A DNA stretch of 64,000 nucleotides from positions 1 to 64,000 of the forward strand of contig NZ_AXAP01000008.1 in assembly GCF_000472865.1 (NCBI RefSeq). The letters are read 5' to 3'. The translations under genes were made by a program, and so were the position numbers. This document shows positions 18,645 to 27,549 of the stretch, in pieces (position 1 is the first letter of the stretch; every line of letters starts with the position of its first letter). A model generated the notes under the pieces. The model had not been told where the DNA came from. It saw only the letters and a list, made by a program, of their open reading frames with translations, and ran no database searches. Origin of the DNA: Bradyrhizobium elkanii WSM2783 (lineage in GTDB: Bacteria; Pseudomonadota; Alphaproteobacteria; Rhizobiales; Xanthobacteraceae).

Positions 18645-18683
18645 CTGGGGCCTCCCCAGCACGCGACCCCGTGCGCTTCGGGG
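18645..18683 (+). promoter_or_regulatory. two hairpins in the nrtA leader (possible NasT-type attenuator)
   Basis: The predicted leader contains CTGGGG-CCT-CCCCAG (18645-18659), a perfect six-pair hairpin, followed after 7 nt by CCCCG-TGCGCTT-CGGGG (18667-18683). Tandem hairpins in nitrate operon leaders are targets of ANTAR antiterminators such as NasT. No run of U follows the second hairpin, so it is not a standard intrinsic terminator; the regulatory role is an inference. Confidence 0.35.
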
Positions 18684-18731
18684 CAGTGCCACAAGCGGAC
18701 GGGCATTCAGACGCAAAGGACATTTGCACGC

Positions 18732-20048
18732 ATGACGAAGCCGACCAAAGAGACCTCCCGCCATGGCGTCAGCCGCCGCCAGCTTTTGAAGGCGGCAAGC
18801 GGAACGGCCGCATTGCTGGCGGCGGCGAAACTGAATTTCCCGGCCGGCGCGTTCGCGCAAGGCGCAGGCCCTGAAGTGAAGGGCGCCAAGCTCGGCTTCA
18901 TCGCGCTCAGCGACGCCGGTCCGCTGTTCGTGGCCAAGGACAAGGGCATCTTCGCCAAACACGGTATGCCCGATGTCGACGTGCAGAAGCAGGCTTCGTG
19001 GGGCACGACGCGCGACAATCTCGTGCTCGGCTCGGAAGGCAACGGCATCGACGGCGCGCATATCCTCACCCCGATGCCTTACCTGATCTCCGCCGGCAAG
19101 GTGACGCAGAACAACCAGCCGACACCGATGTACATCCTGGCGCGGCTCAACCTCGATGCGCAGTGCATCTCGGTTGCCAAGGAATATGCCGACCTCAAGC
19201 TTTCGACCGACGCCTCGCCGTTCAAGGCGGCGCTGGACAAGAAGAAGGCGAGCGGAAAGGCGGTGAAGGCCGCGATGACCTTCCCCGGCGGTACCCACGA
19301 TCTCTGGATCCGCTATTGGCTCGCCGCGGGCGGCATCGATCCCGACAAGGACATCGAGACGATCGTGGTGCCGCCGCCGCAGATGGTCGCCAACATGAAG
19401 GTCGGCACCATGGATTGCTTCTGCGTCGGCGAGCCCTGGAATCTGCAACTCGTTCACCAGGGCATCGGCTACACCGCCGTCAACACCGGCGAAATCTGGA
19501 ACAAGCATCCGGAGAAGTCGTTCGCGATGCGCGCCGCCTGGGTCGACAAATATCCGAACGCGGCGAAGGCCATCACCATGGCCGTGATGGAAGCCCAGCA
19601 ATGGGCCGACAAGGCCGAGAACAAGCAGGAGCTGGCCGCGATCATGGCCAAGCGACAGTGGATCAACTGCCCGGTCGAGGACGTCTATGACCGCAGCGCC
19701 GGCAAGTTCGACTACGGCACCGGCAAGGTGGTCGAGAACTCGCCGCACATCATGAAGTACTGGCGCGACTTTGCGTCCTATCCGTTCCAGAGCCACGATC
19801 TCTGGTTCCTCACCGAAGATATCCGCTGGGGCAAGTTCGAGGCGGGCTTCGACACCAAGGGGCTGATCGCCAAGGTCAACCGCGAGGACATTTGGCGCGC
19901 GGCTGCGAAGGATCTCGGCGTGCCCGCGTCCGAAATTCCGACCTCAACCTCGCGCGGCAAGGAGACGTTCTTCGACGGCAAGGTGTTCGATCCCGAGAAT
20001 CCGTCGGCCTATCTGAAGTCGCTGTCCATCAAGCGTGTTGACGTCTGA
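18732..20048 (+). CDS. nrtA: nitrate ABC transporter, substrate-binding protein
   Basis: A 438-residue periplasmic protein of the NrtA/CmpA family. The N-terminus has a twin-arginine signal, SRRQLLKAASGTAALLAAAK. The mature part reads KLGFIALSDAGPLFVAKDKGIFAKHGM, SWGTTRDNLVLGSEGNGIDGAHILTPMPYLIS and GTMDCFCVGEPWNLQLV, as in nitrate/bicarbonate-binding members. It delivers nitrate to NrtBC. The ATG at 18732 is 25 nt before the RR pair; AAAGGA lies upstream with a rather long spacer. First gene of nrtABC, downstream of the sigma-54-like promoter. Confidence 0.9.
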   Translation: MTKPTKETSRHGVSRRQLLKAASGTAALLAAAKLNFPAGAFAQGAGPEVKGAKLGFIALSDAGPLFVAKDKGIFAKHGMPDVDVQKQASWGTTRDNLVLGSEGNGIDGAHILTPMPYLISAGKVTQNNQPTPMYILARLNLDAQCISVAKEYADLKLSTDASPFKAALDKKKASGKAVKAAMTFPGGTHDLWIRYWLAAGGIDPDKDIETIVVPPPQMVANMKVGTMDCFCVGEPWNLQLVHQGIGYTAVNTGEIWNKHPEKSFAMRAAWVDKYPNAAKAITMAVMEAQQWADKAENKQELAAIMAKRQWINCPVEDVYDRSAGKFDYGTGKVVENSPHIMKYWRDFASYPFQSHDLWFLTEDIRWGKFEAGFDTKGLIAKVNREDIWRAAAKDLGVPASEIPTSTSRGKETFFDGKVFDPENPSAYLKSLSIKRVDV

Positions 20049-20110
20049 TCCGCGCAAAGCGGCGCGCATCTGCGCGTCGCCCGGCACCTGAGCACGGAGA
20101 GAGATTTTCG

Positions 20111-21007
20111 ATGTCTATGCCTGCACTGAAAACCGACGCCGCATCGACGGCACTTCCGGTTACGGCTGCGCCGGTCGTGACCATGACGCCGAAGCGTGCG
20201 CCGCAGTCCGAGAAATACGCCAAGATGGCGAAGGAGGCCGCGGTGCGCGTGGTGCCGCCGCTGATCGTCGTCGCGTTCCTGCTCGTGGTTTGGGAGCTGA
20301 TCTGCCGGCGCGCCGGCTCGACGCTGCCGCCGCCCTCGCGTGTGTTCAGCGATACCAAGGAACTGATCTTCGATCCGTTCTTCGATCATGGCGGCATCGA
20401 CAAGGGCCTGTTCTGGCATCTGTCGGCGAGCCTGCAGCGCGTCGCCTATGGCTATTCGCTTGCCGCAATCATCGGCGTCGCGCTCGGCACGCTGGTCGGT
20501 CAATCGGTCTGGGCGATGCGCGGACTTGATCCCTTGTTCCAGGTGCTGCGCACCATCCCGCCGCTCGCCTGGTTGCCGCTGTCGCTTGCGGCCTTCCGCG
20601 ACGGCCATCCGTCGGCGATCTTCGTGATCTTCATCACCTCGGTGTGGCCGATCATAATCAACACCGCCGTCGGCATCCGCAATATCCCGCAGGATTACCG
20701 CAACGTCGCCGCGGTGGTGCAGCTCAACCCGCTCGAGTTCTTCGCCAAGATCATGATCCCGGCGGCTGCTCCCTACATGTTCACCGGCCTTCGTATCGGC
20801 ATCGGCCTATCCTGGCTGGCCATCGTCGCGGCCGAAATGCTGATCGGCGGCGTCGGCATCGGCTTCTTTATCTGGGACGCCTGGAATTCCTCGCACATCA
20901 GCGAAATCATCCTGGCGCTGTTCTATGTCGGCATCATCGGCTTCGTGCTCGACCGCCTGATTGCGGGCGTCGCGAAGATCGTGACCCGCGGCACCGCCGT
21001 GAACTGA
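20111..21007 (+). CDS. nrtB: nitrate ABC transporter, permease
   Basis: A 298-residue inner-membrane protein with about six helices. The EAA loop that docks the ATPase is visible as DYRNVAAVVQLNPLEFFAKIMIPAAAPYMFTGLRIGIGLSW. A 60-residue hydrophilic N-terminus (MSMPALKTDAASTALPVTAA) precedes the first helix. It forms the membrane channel with NrtC and NrtA. CGGAGAGAG precedes the ATG; it is 62 nt after nrtA and 11 nt before nrtC. Confidence 0.9.
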   Translation: MSMPALKTDAASTALPVTAAPVVTMTPKRAPQSEKYAKMAKEAAVRVVPPLIVVAFLLVVWELICRRAGSTLPPPSRVFSDTKELIFDPFFDHGGIDKGLFWHLSASLQRVAYGYSLAAIIGVALGTLVGQSVWAMRGLDPLFQVLRTIPPLAWLPLSLAAFRDGHPSAIFVIFITSVWPIIINTAVGIRNIPQDYRNVAAVVQLNPLEFFAKIMIPAAAPYMFTGLRIGIGLSWLAIVAAEMLIGGVGIGFFIWDAWNSSHISEIILALFYVGIIGFVLDRLIAGVAKIVTRGTAVN

Positions 21008-21018
21008 GGGGACGTGTC

Positions 21019-21813
21019 ATGCAGGCCTATCTGAAGCTCGACCATATCGACAAGATCTTCACGCGCGGCAATGCCACTACCGAAGTGTTGAAGGACATCA
21101 ACCTGACGATCGAGAAGGGCGAGTACGTCTCGATCATCGGCCATTCCGGCTGCGGCAAGTCCACGCTGCTCAACATCGTGGCCGGGCTCACCGGTGCCAC
21201 CCATGGCGGCGTGCTGCTCGAGAACCGCGAGGTCAACTCGCCGGGCCCGGATCGCGCGGTCGTGTTCCAGAACCACAGCCTGCTGCCGTGGCTCACGGTC
21301 TATGAGAACGTCAAGCTCGGCGTCGACAAGGTGTTTTCGAAGACCAAGACGCGGGCCGAGCGCGACGCCTGGGTGATGCACAATCTGAACCTCGTGCAGA
21401 TGGCGCACGCCAAGGACAAGCGGCCGAACGAGATCTCAGGCGGCATGAAGCAGCGCGTCGGCATTGCGCGGGCGCTCGCGATGGAGCCGAAGGTGCTCTT
21501 GCTCGACGAGCCCTTCGGCGCGCTCGATGCGCTGACCCGCGCGCATCTGCAAGATTCCGTGATGGCCCTGCACCAGAAGCTCGGCAACACCATTTTGATG
21601 ATCACTCATGACGTCGACGAGGCGGTGCTGTTGTCGGACCGCATTGTAATGATGACCAACGGTCCGAGCGCACGGATCGGTGAAGTGCTGGAGGTGCCGC
21701 TGGCGCGCCCGCGCAAGCGGCTCGAGCTTGCCACCAACTCTGGCTACCTCAAGTGCCGGCAGCGGGTGCTCGAATTCCTTTACGAGCGGCATCGCTTCGT
21801 GGAAGCGGCGTAG
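21019..21813 (+). CDS. nrtC: nitrate ABC transporter, ATP-binding protein
   Basis: A 264-residue ATPase: Walker A GHSGCGKST, Q-loop FQNHSLLPWLTV, signature ISGGMKQRVGIARAL, Walker B VLLLDEPFGALDAL and switch THDVDEAVLLSDRIVMM. It has the NrtD-like single-domain length rather than the cyanobacterial NrtC fusion that carries an extra NrtA-like domain. In Bradyrhizobium the third gene is nevertheless called nrtC. Start at ATG 21019, after GAGGGGACG. Confidence 0.88.
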   Translation: MQAYLKLDHIDKIFTRGNATTEVLKDINLTIEKGEYVSIIGHSGCGKSTLLNIVAGLTGATHGGVLLENREVNSPGPDRAVVFQNHSLLPWLTVYENVKLGVDKVFSKTKTRAERDAWVMHNLNLVQMAHAKDKRPNEISGGMKQRVGIARALAMEPKVLLLDEPFGALDALTRAHLQDSVMALHQKLGNTILMITHDVDEAVLLSDRIVMMTNGPSARIGEVLEVPLARPRKRLELATNSGYLKCRQRVLEFLYERHRFVEAA

Positions 21814-21833
21814 CCGGCAGTCGTTATTGCCGG
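21814..21833 (+). terminator. hairpin after nrtC
   Basis: CCGGCA and TGCCGG form a six-pair stem around an 8-nt loop immediately after the nrtC stop codon, with no U tract. It may attenuate read-through or stabilise the nrtABC 3' end; the globin gene begins 119 nt later. Confidence 0.3.
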
Positions 21834-21952
21834 GCTAGAGCGCGCAGCGCGTCTTCGCAAAAATGACGCGGCAATCCATCGAAGGCGGAAGATTTTCTGG
21901 GATGGATGCGTAGGTCAAGCCCGCGCACGACGCGTGGAGATGGAGAGAAAGC

Positions 21953-22378
21953 ATGACACCGGAGCAAGTCAAGCTCGTGCAAGAGAGTTTTTCGAAGGTC
22001 GCGCCGATTTCCGAGCAGGCCGCGATCCTCTTCTATGATCGCTTGTTCGAGGTCGCACCGACCGTGAGGGCGATGTTTCCGGACGACATGACCGAACAGC
22101 GCAAGAAACTGATGGCGGTCCTCGCCGTGGTGGTGAATGGGCTCAGCAATCTGCAATCCGTGCTGCCCGCCGCAAGCGCACTCGCCAAGCGGCATGTGAG
22201 CTACGGGACCAAGGCGGAGCACTATCCCGTTGTCGGCGATGCGTTGTTGTGGACGCTGCAGAAGGGCCTCGGCGAAGCCTGGACGCCCGAAGTGGCCGCT
22301 GCCTGGACCGCTGCCTACGGCACGCTGTCCGGCTACATGATTTCGGAAGCCTACGGCAGCCCTCAGGCCGCCGAATAG
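21953..22378 (+). CDS. bjgb: single-domain haemoglobin (Bjgb-like)
   Basis: A 141-residue globin: MTPEQVKLVQESFSKVAPIS (helix A), AAILFYDRLFEVAPTVRAMFP with the CD-corner Phe, and LAKRHVSYGTKAEHYPVVGDALLWTL with the proximal His in RHV. It aligns with Vitreoscilla-type globins and with Bradyrhizobium Bjgb, which is encoded with nitrate assimilation genes and is thought to detoxify nitric oxide formed during nitrate reduction. It is followed after 10 nt by the flavoprotein that would reduce it. GGAGAGAAAG precedes the ATG. Confidence 0.9.
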   Translation: MTPEQVKLVQESFSKVAPISEQAAILFYDRLFEVAPTVRAMFPDDMTEQRKKLMAVLAVVVNGLSNLQSVLPAASALAKRHVSYGTKAEHYPVVGDALLWTLQKGLGEAWTPEVAAAWTAAYGTLSGYMISEAYGSPQAAE

Positions 22379-22388
22379 AGGAAGCGCT

Positions 22389-23597
22389 GTGAGCGAACCG
22401 CTGGTCATTGTCGGCAACGGGATGGCGGCCGCGCGCCTGGTCGACGAATTGTCGAAGGTGGCGCTCGGGCGCTACGCCATCGCGGTGATCGGCAGCGAAC
22501 CGCGGCTCGCCTATAACCGCGTGCTGCTGTCCTCCGTTCTTGCCGGCGAGACCACCTCGGAGGATATCGAGCTGCAGCCGGCATCATGGTGGCGCGACCG
22601 TGGCGTCACGGTGAAATATGGCTGCATCGCCACCGAGATCGATGTCGGCCGCCGCGAATTGAAGATCGAGGGCGAGGAGAGCATCACCTTCTCGAAGCTG
22701 GTCCTGACCACCGGCTCATCGGCGCTGCGGCTCAACGTGCCCGGCGCCGAGCTCGCCGGCGTGCATACGTTCCGCGATAGCCGCGACGTCGACCTGTTGC
22801 TCGCGTTCGCCGCGCGCAAGACGCGCGTGGTCGTGATCGGCGGCGGGCTACTCGGGCTCGAGGCGGCCTATGGGCTGGCGAAAGCGGGGGCGCCAGTGAC
22901 GCTGGTGCACCTGATGGACCGATTGATGGAGCGCCAGCTCGATGCACCGGCGGGCGCGCTCCTGAAATCACTGGTCGAGCAGAAAGGCATCGAGATCCTG
23001 CTCGAGGCCAGCACCGCGCGCATCCACGGCGAGAACCGTGTCGAAGGTGTCGAGCTTGCAGACGGACGATTGATCAAGGCCGACGGGGTGATCTTCGCCG
23101 CCGGCATCCGGCCGAACATCGCGCTGGCAAAGGAGGCCGGCATTGCCGTCAATCGTGGCATCGTGGTTGACGATTGCTTACAGACCGGCGCGGAAGGCGT
23201 GTTCGCAATCGGCGAATGCGCCGAGCATCGGGGTATCTGCTACGGCCTGGTCGAGCCGGCCTATGAGCAGGCGCGGGTGCTGGCGCGGCATCTTGCCGGG
23301 CAGGATGTCGCCTATGCCGGCAGCATCGTGGCAACCAATTTGAAAGTGTCCGGTGTCAGCGTGTTTTCCGCCGGCGATTTCATAGGCGCCGAGGGCAGCG
23401 AGAGCATCGTGTTCAGCGACGTTAACCACGGCACCTACAAGAAGCTCGTGATTGCAGACGGACGTCTGACCGGCGCGGTCCTGATCGGCGATACGTCAGA
23501 TGCGCTCTGGTATCTCGACCTGATCCGCAGCGCGAGGCCTATTGCCAAGATCCGCGGCGACATGATGTTCGGCCGTTCGCTGGCGGAGGCAGCATGA
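22389..23597 (+). CDS. flp: NAD(P)/FAD-dependent oxidoreductase (Flp-type, electron donor for NasC/globin)
   Basis: A 402-residue pyridine nucleotide-disulfide-type flavoprotein. The FAD site is PLVIVGNGMAAARLVDEL, the NAD(P) site is VVVIGGGLLGLEAAYGLAKAGAPVTLVHL, and the second FAD motif is EGVFAIGECAEHRG. It resembles the N-terminal half of NirB-type nitrite reductases but lacks their Fe-S and sirohaem parts. In the described Bradyrhizobium nitrate locus an Flp of this kind passes NAD(P)H electrons to NasC and possibly Bjgb. The start is GTG 22389; the stop overlaps nasC by 4 nt. Confidence 0.85.
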   Translation: MSEPLVIVGNGMAAARLVDELSKVALGRYAIAVIGSEPRLAYNRVLLSSVLAGETTSEDIELQPASWWRDRGVTVKYGCIATEIDVGRRELKIEGEESITFSKLVLTTGSSALRLNVPGAELAGVHTFRDSRDVDLLLAFAARKTRVVVIGGGLLGLEAAYGLAKAGAPVTLVHLMDRLMERQLDAPAGALLKSLVEQKGIEILLEASTARIHGENRVEGVELADGRLIKADGVIFAAGIRPNIALAKEAGIAVNRGIVVDDCLQTGAEGVFAIGECAEHRGICYGLVEPAYEQARVLARHLAGQDVAYAGSIVATNLKVSGVSVFSAGDFIGAEGSESIVFSDVNHGTYKKLVIADGRLTGAVLIGDTSDALWYLDLIRSARPIAKIRGDMMFGRSLAEAA

Positions 23598-26296
23598 GCG
23601 CAGCCGATCCCGCGCTTCGCACCGTCAAGACCACCTGCGCCTATTGCGGCGTCGGCTGCGGCGTGCTGGCGACGCCGGACGGCAAGGGCGGCGCCGCGAT
23701 CGCGGGCGATCCCGATCATCCCGCCAATTTCGGGCGCCTGTGCTCGAAGGGCTCCGCGCTCGGCGAAACGCTGGGGCTGGCGAACCGGCTGCTCCATCCG
23801 ATGATCCGCTGCGACAAGGGGATGGAGCGCATCGCCTGGAGCGACGCGCTCGACCATGTCGCGCATCGCTTCAAGCACATCATCGCGCGCGACGGCCCCG
23901 GCGCGGTCGCATTCTATCTCTCCGGCCAGTTGCTGACCGAGGATTACTACGTCGCCAACAAACTGATGAAGGGTTTCATCGGTAGCGCCAATGTCGACAC
24001 CAATTCGCGGCTGTGCATGTCGTCCTCCGTGGCCGGCCATCGTCGCGCCTTCGGCGCCGACACCGTGCCCGGCTGTTACGAGGATCTCGAGCAGGCCGAC
24101 CTCCTGGTGCTGGTCGGCTCCAACGCCGCCTGGTGCCATCCGGTGCTGTTCCAGCGCATGCTCGCCAACAAGCAGCAGCGCGGCGCGCGCATCGTGGTGA
24201 TCGATCCACGCCGCACCGATACATCGGAAGATGCCGATCTCTTCCTCGGCCTGAAGCCCGGCACCGACACCGCGCTGTTCTGCGGCCTGCTGGTGCATCT
24301 CGCGGATAGTGGCGCGCTCGATCACACCTATATCGACTGCTACACGAACGGCTTCGACGAGGCTCTGGCGCGCGCCCGCGGCATGGCCGGCAGTGTCGGC
24401 GCGACCGCGCTCGCCACCGGCCTCTCCGAGCAGGACGTTGCGACGTTCTTCAAGATGTTTGCCAGCACGCCGCGCGTGGTGACCTTGTATTCCCAAGGCG
24501 TCAACCAGTCGGCGCAGGGCACCGATAAGGTCAACGCCATCCTCAACTGCCATCTCGCCACGGGCCGCATCGGCAAGATCGGCGCGTCGCCGTTCTCGCT
24601 GACCGGACAGCCGAACGCGATGGGCGGGCGCGAGGTCGGTGGGCTCGCCAACCAACTCGCCGCCCACATGGCCTTCACGCCTCCGGACATTGACCGTGTC
24701 CGTAGATTCTGGAAGGCGCCGCGCATCGCCACCCATGAGGGGTTGAAGGCGGTGCAGATGTTCGAGGCGATCGGGCGCGGCGAGATCAAGGCGTTGTGGG
24801 TGATGGGCACCAACCCGGCAGTATCGCTGCCGGATGCCGATGCCGCGCGTGAGGCATTGCGGAAGCTCGAACTGTTCGTGGTGTCGGAGAATGTTCGCTC
24901 CAACGACACTGTCGATGTAGGCGCGCATGTGTTGTTGCCCGCGCAGGCTTGGGGCGAGAAATCCGGCACGGTGACCAATTCCGAGCGCCGCATCTCGCGC
25001 CAGCGCGCGTTCCTGGAATCTCCGGGCGAAGCGCAGCCGGACTGGTGGATCCTTTGCGAGGTCGCAAGGCGCCTCGGTTTTGGCGCCGCCTTCGACTTCA
25101 AGTCCGCCGCGGATATCTTCCGCGAGCACGCGGCGCTCTCGGCGTTCGAGAACAACGGCATCAGGGATTTCGACATCGGCGCGCTGACGTCGCTGTCGGA
25201 CGAGGCTTTTGACGCGATGGCGCCGGTGCAATGGCCGATGCGGCAGCATGCGTCGCCGCAGCCACGCTTCTTCGCCGAAGGCGGCTTCTTCGCCAACGAT
25301 CGCAAGGCGCGGTTCGTCGCGCCGGAGATTCCGACGCTGCGGACCGAGACGACGCCGGCGCGGCCGTTGCGGCTCAACACCGGCCGCATCCGCGATCAGT
25401 GGCACACGATGACGCGCACCGGCGCGAGCCCGAGGCTCGGCCAGCATCTGCCGGAGCCGTTCGTCGAGGTGCATCCCGATGATGCGTTGCGCTATGGCGT
25501 GAGCGACGGCAGCTTTGCACGCGTCACCACCGATTATGGGCAATGCACGCTGCGCGTCGTCGTCAGCGAGCGTCAGCAGCGCGGCATGCTGTTCGCGCCG
25601 ATCCATTGGAGCGAGGCCACTGCGACCGACGCCCGCGTTGGATCGCTGGTCGCGCCCTTCACCGATCCGTTCTCCGGCCAGCCCGAGAACAAGGCGACGC
25701 CGGCTTCGATCGCTCCTTACGAATATGTGTTCCGCGGCTTTGCGCTGTCGCGCCAGCCGCTGCAATTGCCTGCGCACGCCTGGGTCGCGCGCGTCGCGGT
25801 CAATGGCGGTCACGGCTATTTGTTCGCTGACAATGCCGACCTGCTCGGCTGGCAGCTCTGGCTCAGGATGAACACCGAAGGCGATCTTGCCGAATACAAG
25901 GATTTCGGCGGCGGCATCTACCGCGGCGCCTCCTTCAACGCCGGCCGCATCGAAACCTGCCTGTTCCTCGGTCCCGCCGATGATGCCGGCGACTGGAATG
26001 CGGTGAAAAGCCTGTTCGCCGCTGATGCGCTCAGCGATGCACAGCGGCGCATGCTGCTGTCAGGCAAATCGGCGGACGGCCTCGCCAACGCCGGTCCGAT
26101 CGTCTGCGCCTGCTTCGGCGTCGGCCGCGCCACGATCTGCGACACGATCGCCGCCGGCGCGGGCTCTCCTGCGGAGATCGGCGCGCAACTCAAGGCCGGC
26201 ACCAATTGCGGCTCCTGCATTCCGGAGCTGAAGCGTCTGATCGCGCAGACAAGTGCGTCGGGTGATGAGCCGCGTCGCCTGACTGCAGCGAACTGA
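23594..26296 (+). CDS. nasC: assimilatory nitrate reductase catalytic subunit
   Basis: A 900-residue molybdopterin oxidoreductase. The N-terminal [4Fe-4S] site uses C15, C18, C22 and C50 (CAYCGVGC and GRLCSKG). Mo-bis-MGD domains follow (AVAFYLSGQLLTEDYYVANKLMKGFIGSANVDTNSR, with LCMSS just after; then MGTNPAVSLPDAD, TGRIRDQWHTMTRTG). A C-terminal BFD-like [2Fe-2S] domain uses C838, C840, C872 and C875. It reduces nitrate to nitrite in the cytoplasm; electrons come from the adjacent flavoprotein. The BFD-like tail is also found in NasA of enterics. No nitrite reductase gene is in the window, so nitrite must be reduced by a gene elsewhere. Confidence 0.93.
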   Translation: MSAADPALRTVKTTCAYCGVGCGVLATPDGKGGAAIAGDPDHPANFGRLCSKGSALGETLGLANRLLHPMIRCDKGMERIAWSDALDHVAHRFKHIIARDGPGAVAFYLSGQLLTEDYYVANKLMKGFIGSANVDTNSRLCMSSSVAGHRRAFGADTVPGCYEDLEQADLLVLVGSNAAWCHPVLFQRMLANKQQRGARIVVIDPRRTDTSEDADLFLGLKPGTDTALFCGLLVHLADSGALDHTYIDCYTNGFDEALARARGMAGSVGATALATGLSEQDVATFFKMFASTPRVVTLYSQGVNQSAQGTDKVNAILNCHLATGRIGKIGASPFSLTGQPNAMGGREVGGLANQLAAHMAFTPPDIDRVRRFWKAPRIATHEGLKAVQMFEAIGRGEIKALWVMGTNPAVSLPDADAAREALRKLELFVVSENVRSNDTVDVGAHVLLPAQAWGEKSGTVTNSERRISRQRAFLESPGEAQPDWWILCEVARRLGFGAAFDFKSAADIFREHAALSAFENNGIRDFDIGALTSLSDEAFDAMAPVQWPMRQHASPQPRFFAEGGFFANDRKARFVAPEIPTLRTETTPARPLRLNTGRIRDQWHTMTRTGASPRLGQHLPEPFVEVHPDDALRYGVSDGSFARVTTDYGQCTLRVVVSERQQRGMLFAPIHWSEATATDARVGSLVAPFTDPFSGQPENKATPASIAPYEYVFRGFALSRQPLQLPAHAWVARVAVNGGHGYLFADNADLLGWQLWLRMNTEGDLAEYKDFGGGIYRGASFNAGRIETCLFLGPADDAGDWNAVKSLFAADALSDAQRRMLLSGKSADGLANAGPIVCACFGVGRATICDTIAAGAGSPAEIGAQLKAGTNCGSCIPELKRLIAQTSASGDEPRRLTAAN

Positions 26297-26304
26297 GTAG
26301 CCAA

Positions 26305-26421
26305 CCCCTCATGGTGAGGAGGCGCTCTTGCGCCGTCTCGAACCATGAGGCCCCGATCTCGCCCGTGGCCCATCCTTCGAGACGCTTGCTACGCAAGCTC
26401 CTCAGGATGAGGTCTGAGGGG
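26305..26421. repeat. composite palindromic repeat (CCTCATGGTGAGGAG / CCTCAGGATGAGG type)
   Basis: CCCCTCATGGTGAGGAGGCG pairs with GTCTCGAACCATGAGG, and CATCCTTCGAGACGCTTGC is followed by GCAAGCTCCTCAGGATGAGG. Two nested dyads of this kind side by side are a typical Bradyrhizobium intergenic mosaic. It follows the nasC stop and may terminate the nitrate operon. Confidence 0.75.
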
Positions 26422-26504
26422 ACGTGCGATGCACGTACGAGGGACGACATCCCGCCCGACGTCCTCTATGGTGCCGTCCGTTCCGCTAACGGGTGAACCA
26501 AGAA

Positions 26505-27404
26505 ATGCTGTATCTGGAAACGCCGCCGAAATTGATCGAGACCACGATCTTCTCCGCCATGCCGGACGAATTCCGCCGCAAGCAGTCAACCGAGTGGGCC
26601 GATGCCAACCGCCCGGGTCAGCCAACCGATTGCTTTATCGAAGGGCCGTCCTTCGACGCCGACGGCAATCTCTACATTGTCGACATCCCCTTCGGCCGCA
26701 TCTTCAAAATTTCGCCAAATAAGAAATGGTCGCTGGCCGTCGAATATCAGGGATGGCCGAACGGGCTGAAGATCGATTCCAAAGGCCGCACCCTTGTCGC
26801 CGACTACCGGCACGGCATCATGGAGCTCGACGCGCGGGCAGGGCGGATGCTTCCGGTACTGACCTCGCGCAATTCGGAATCCTTCCGCGGCTGCAACGAT
26901 CTGCACATCGCCTCCAACGGCGACATCTATTTCACCGACCAGGGCCAGACCGGGCTGCACGATCCGAGCGGCCGGGTTTATCGCCTGCGCGCGAGCGGGC
27001 AGCTCGATTGCCTGATCAACACCGGCATCAGCCCTAACGGTCTGGTGCTCGATCCGCACGAGGCGGTGCTGTTCGTCGCGATGACCCGCGACAACGCGGT
27101 GTGGCGCGCGCCGTTCATGAAGGACGGCAGCGTGTCGAAGGTCGGCCGTTTCTGCTCGATGTTCGGCCCCGGCGGTCCGGATGGGATCACAATGGATAAA
27201 GCCGGCCGGCTGTTCGTCGCCCATGTCTCGCTCGGCCACGTCTTCGTGTTCGCACCGTCAGGCGAGCCGATCGCGCGTATCAAGTCCTGCGCAGGGAATG
27301 CCGTCACCAACGTCGTCATTGGCGGCGAGAACCGCGACCGGCTCTACATCACGGAGTCCGCGACGGGCACGGTGCTGGTGGCGGATATCAGTGTGCTCGG
27401 CTGA
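26505..27404 (+). CDS. SMP-30/gluconolactonase family protein
   Basis: A 299-residue six-bladed beta-propeller. Metal-binding positions are visible as CFIEGPSFDADGNLYIVDIPFGRIF, CNDLHIASNGDIYFTDQG and GISPNGLVLDPHEAVLFVA. Such enzymes are calcium- or zinc-dependent lactonases hydrolysing sugar or other lactones. No sugar dehydrogenase or transporter is adjacent, so the substrate is unknown. Start choice is uncertain: GTG 26493 would add MNQE; ATG 26505 is used. Confidence 0.83.
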   Translation: MLYLETPPKLIETTIFSAMPDEFRRKQSTEWADANRPGQPTDCFIEGPSFDADGNLYIVDIPFGRIFKISPNKKWSLAVEYQGWPNGLKIDSKGRTLVADYRHGIMELDARAGRMLPVLTSRNSESFRGCNDLHIASNGDIYFTDQGQTGLHDPSGRVYRLRASGQLDCLINTGISPNGLVLDPHEAVLFVAMTRDNAVWRAPFMKDGSVSKVGRFCSMFGPGGPDGITMDKAGRLFVAHVSLGHVFVFAPSGEPIARIKSCAGNAVTNVVIGGENRDRLYITESATGTVLVADISVLG

Positions 27405-27427
27405 AGAAGATGGGAAATGTAGCCACG

Positions 27428-27515
27428 CCGTCATGGCCGGGCTTGTCCCGGCCATCCGCGCTCTTCCGAGCTGCACCAAAGAACGTGGATGCCCGGGACA
27501 AGTCCGGGCATGACG
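27428..27515. repeat. palindromic intergenic repeat, second copy of the family at 11729
   Basis: CGTCATGGCCGGGCTTGTCCC is mirrored by GGGACAAGTCCGGGCATGACG; the middle again holds AACGTGGATG. It lies in the convergent gap between the SMP-30 gene and the response regulator. Confidence 0.75.
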
Positions 27516-27549
27516 GAAAGGAGGAGCGCTGCACCACGGCGCGAACGCC

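Noticed and set aside
23435..25813. A 792-codon open frame antisense to nasC
   Set aside because: NasC cysteine motifs are on the other strand; the antisense product is low-complexity and arginine-rich.
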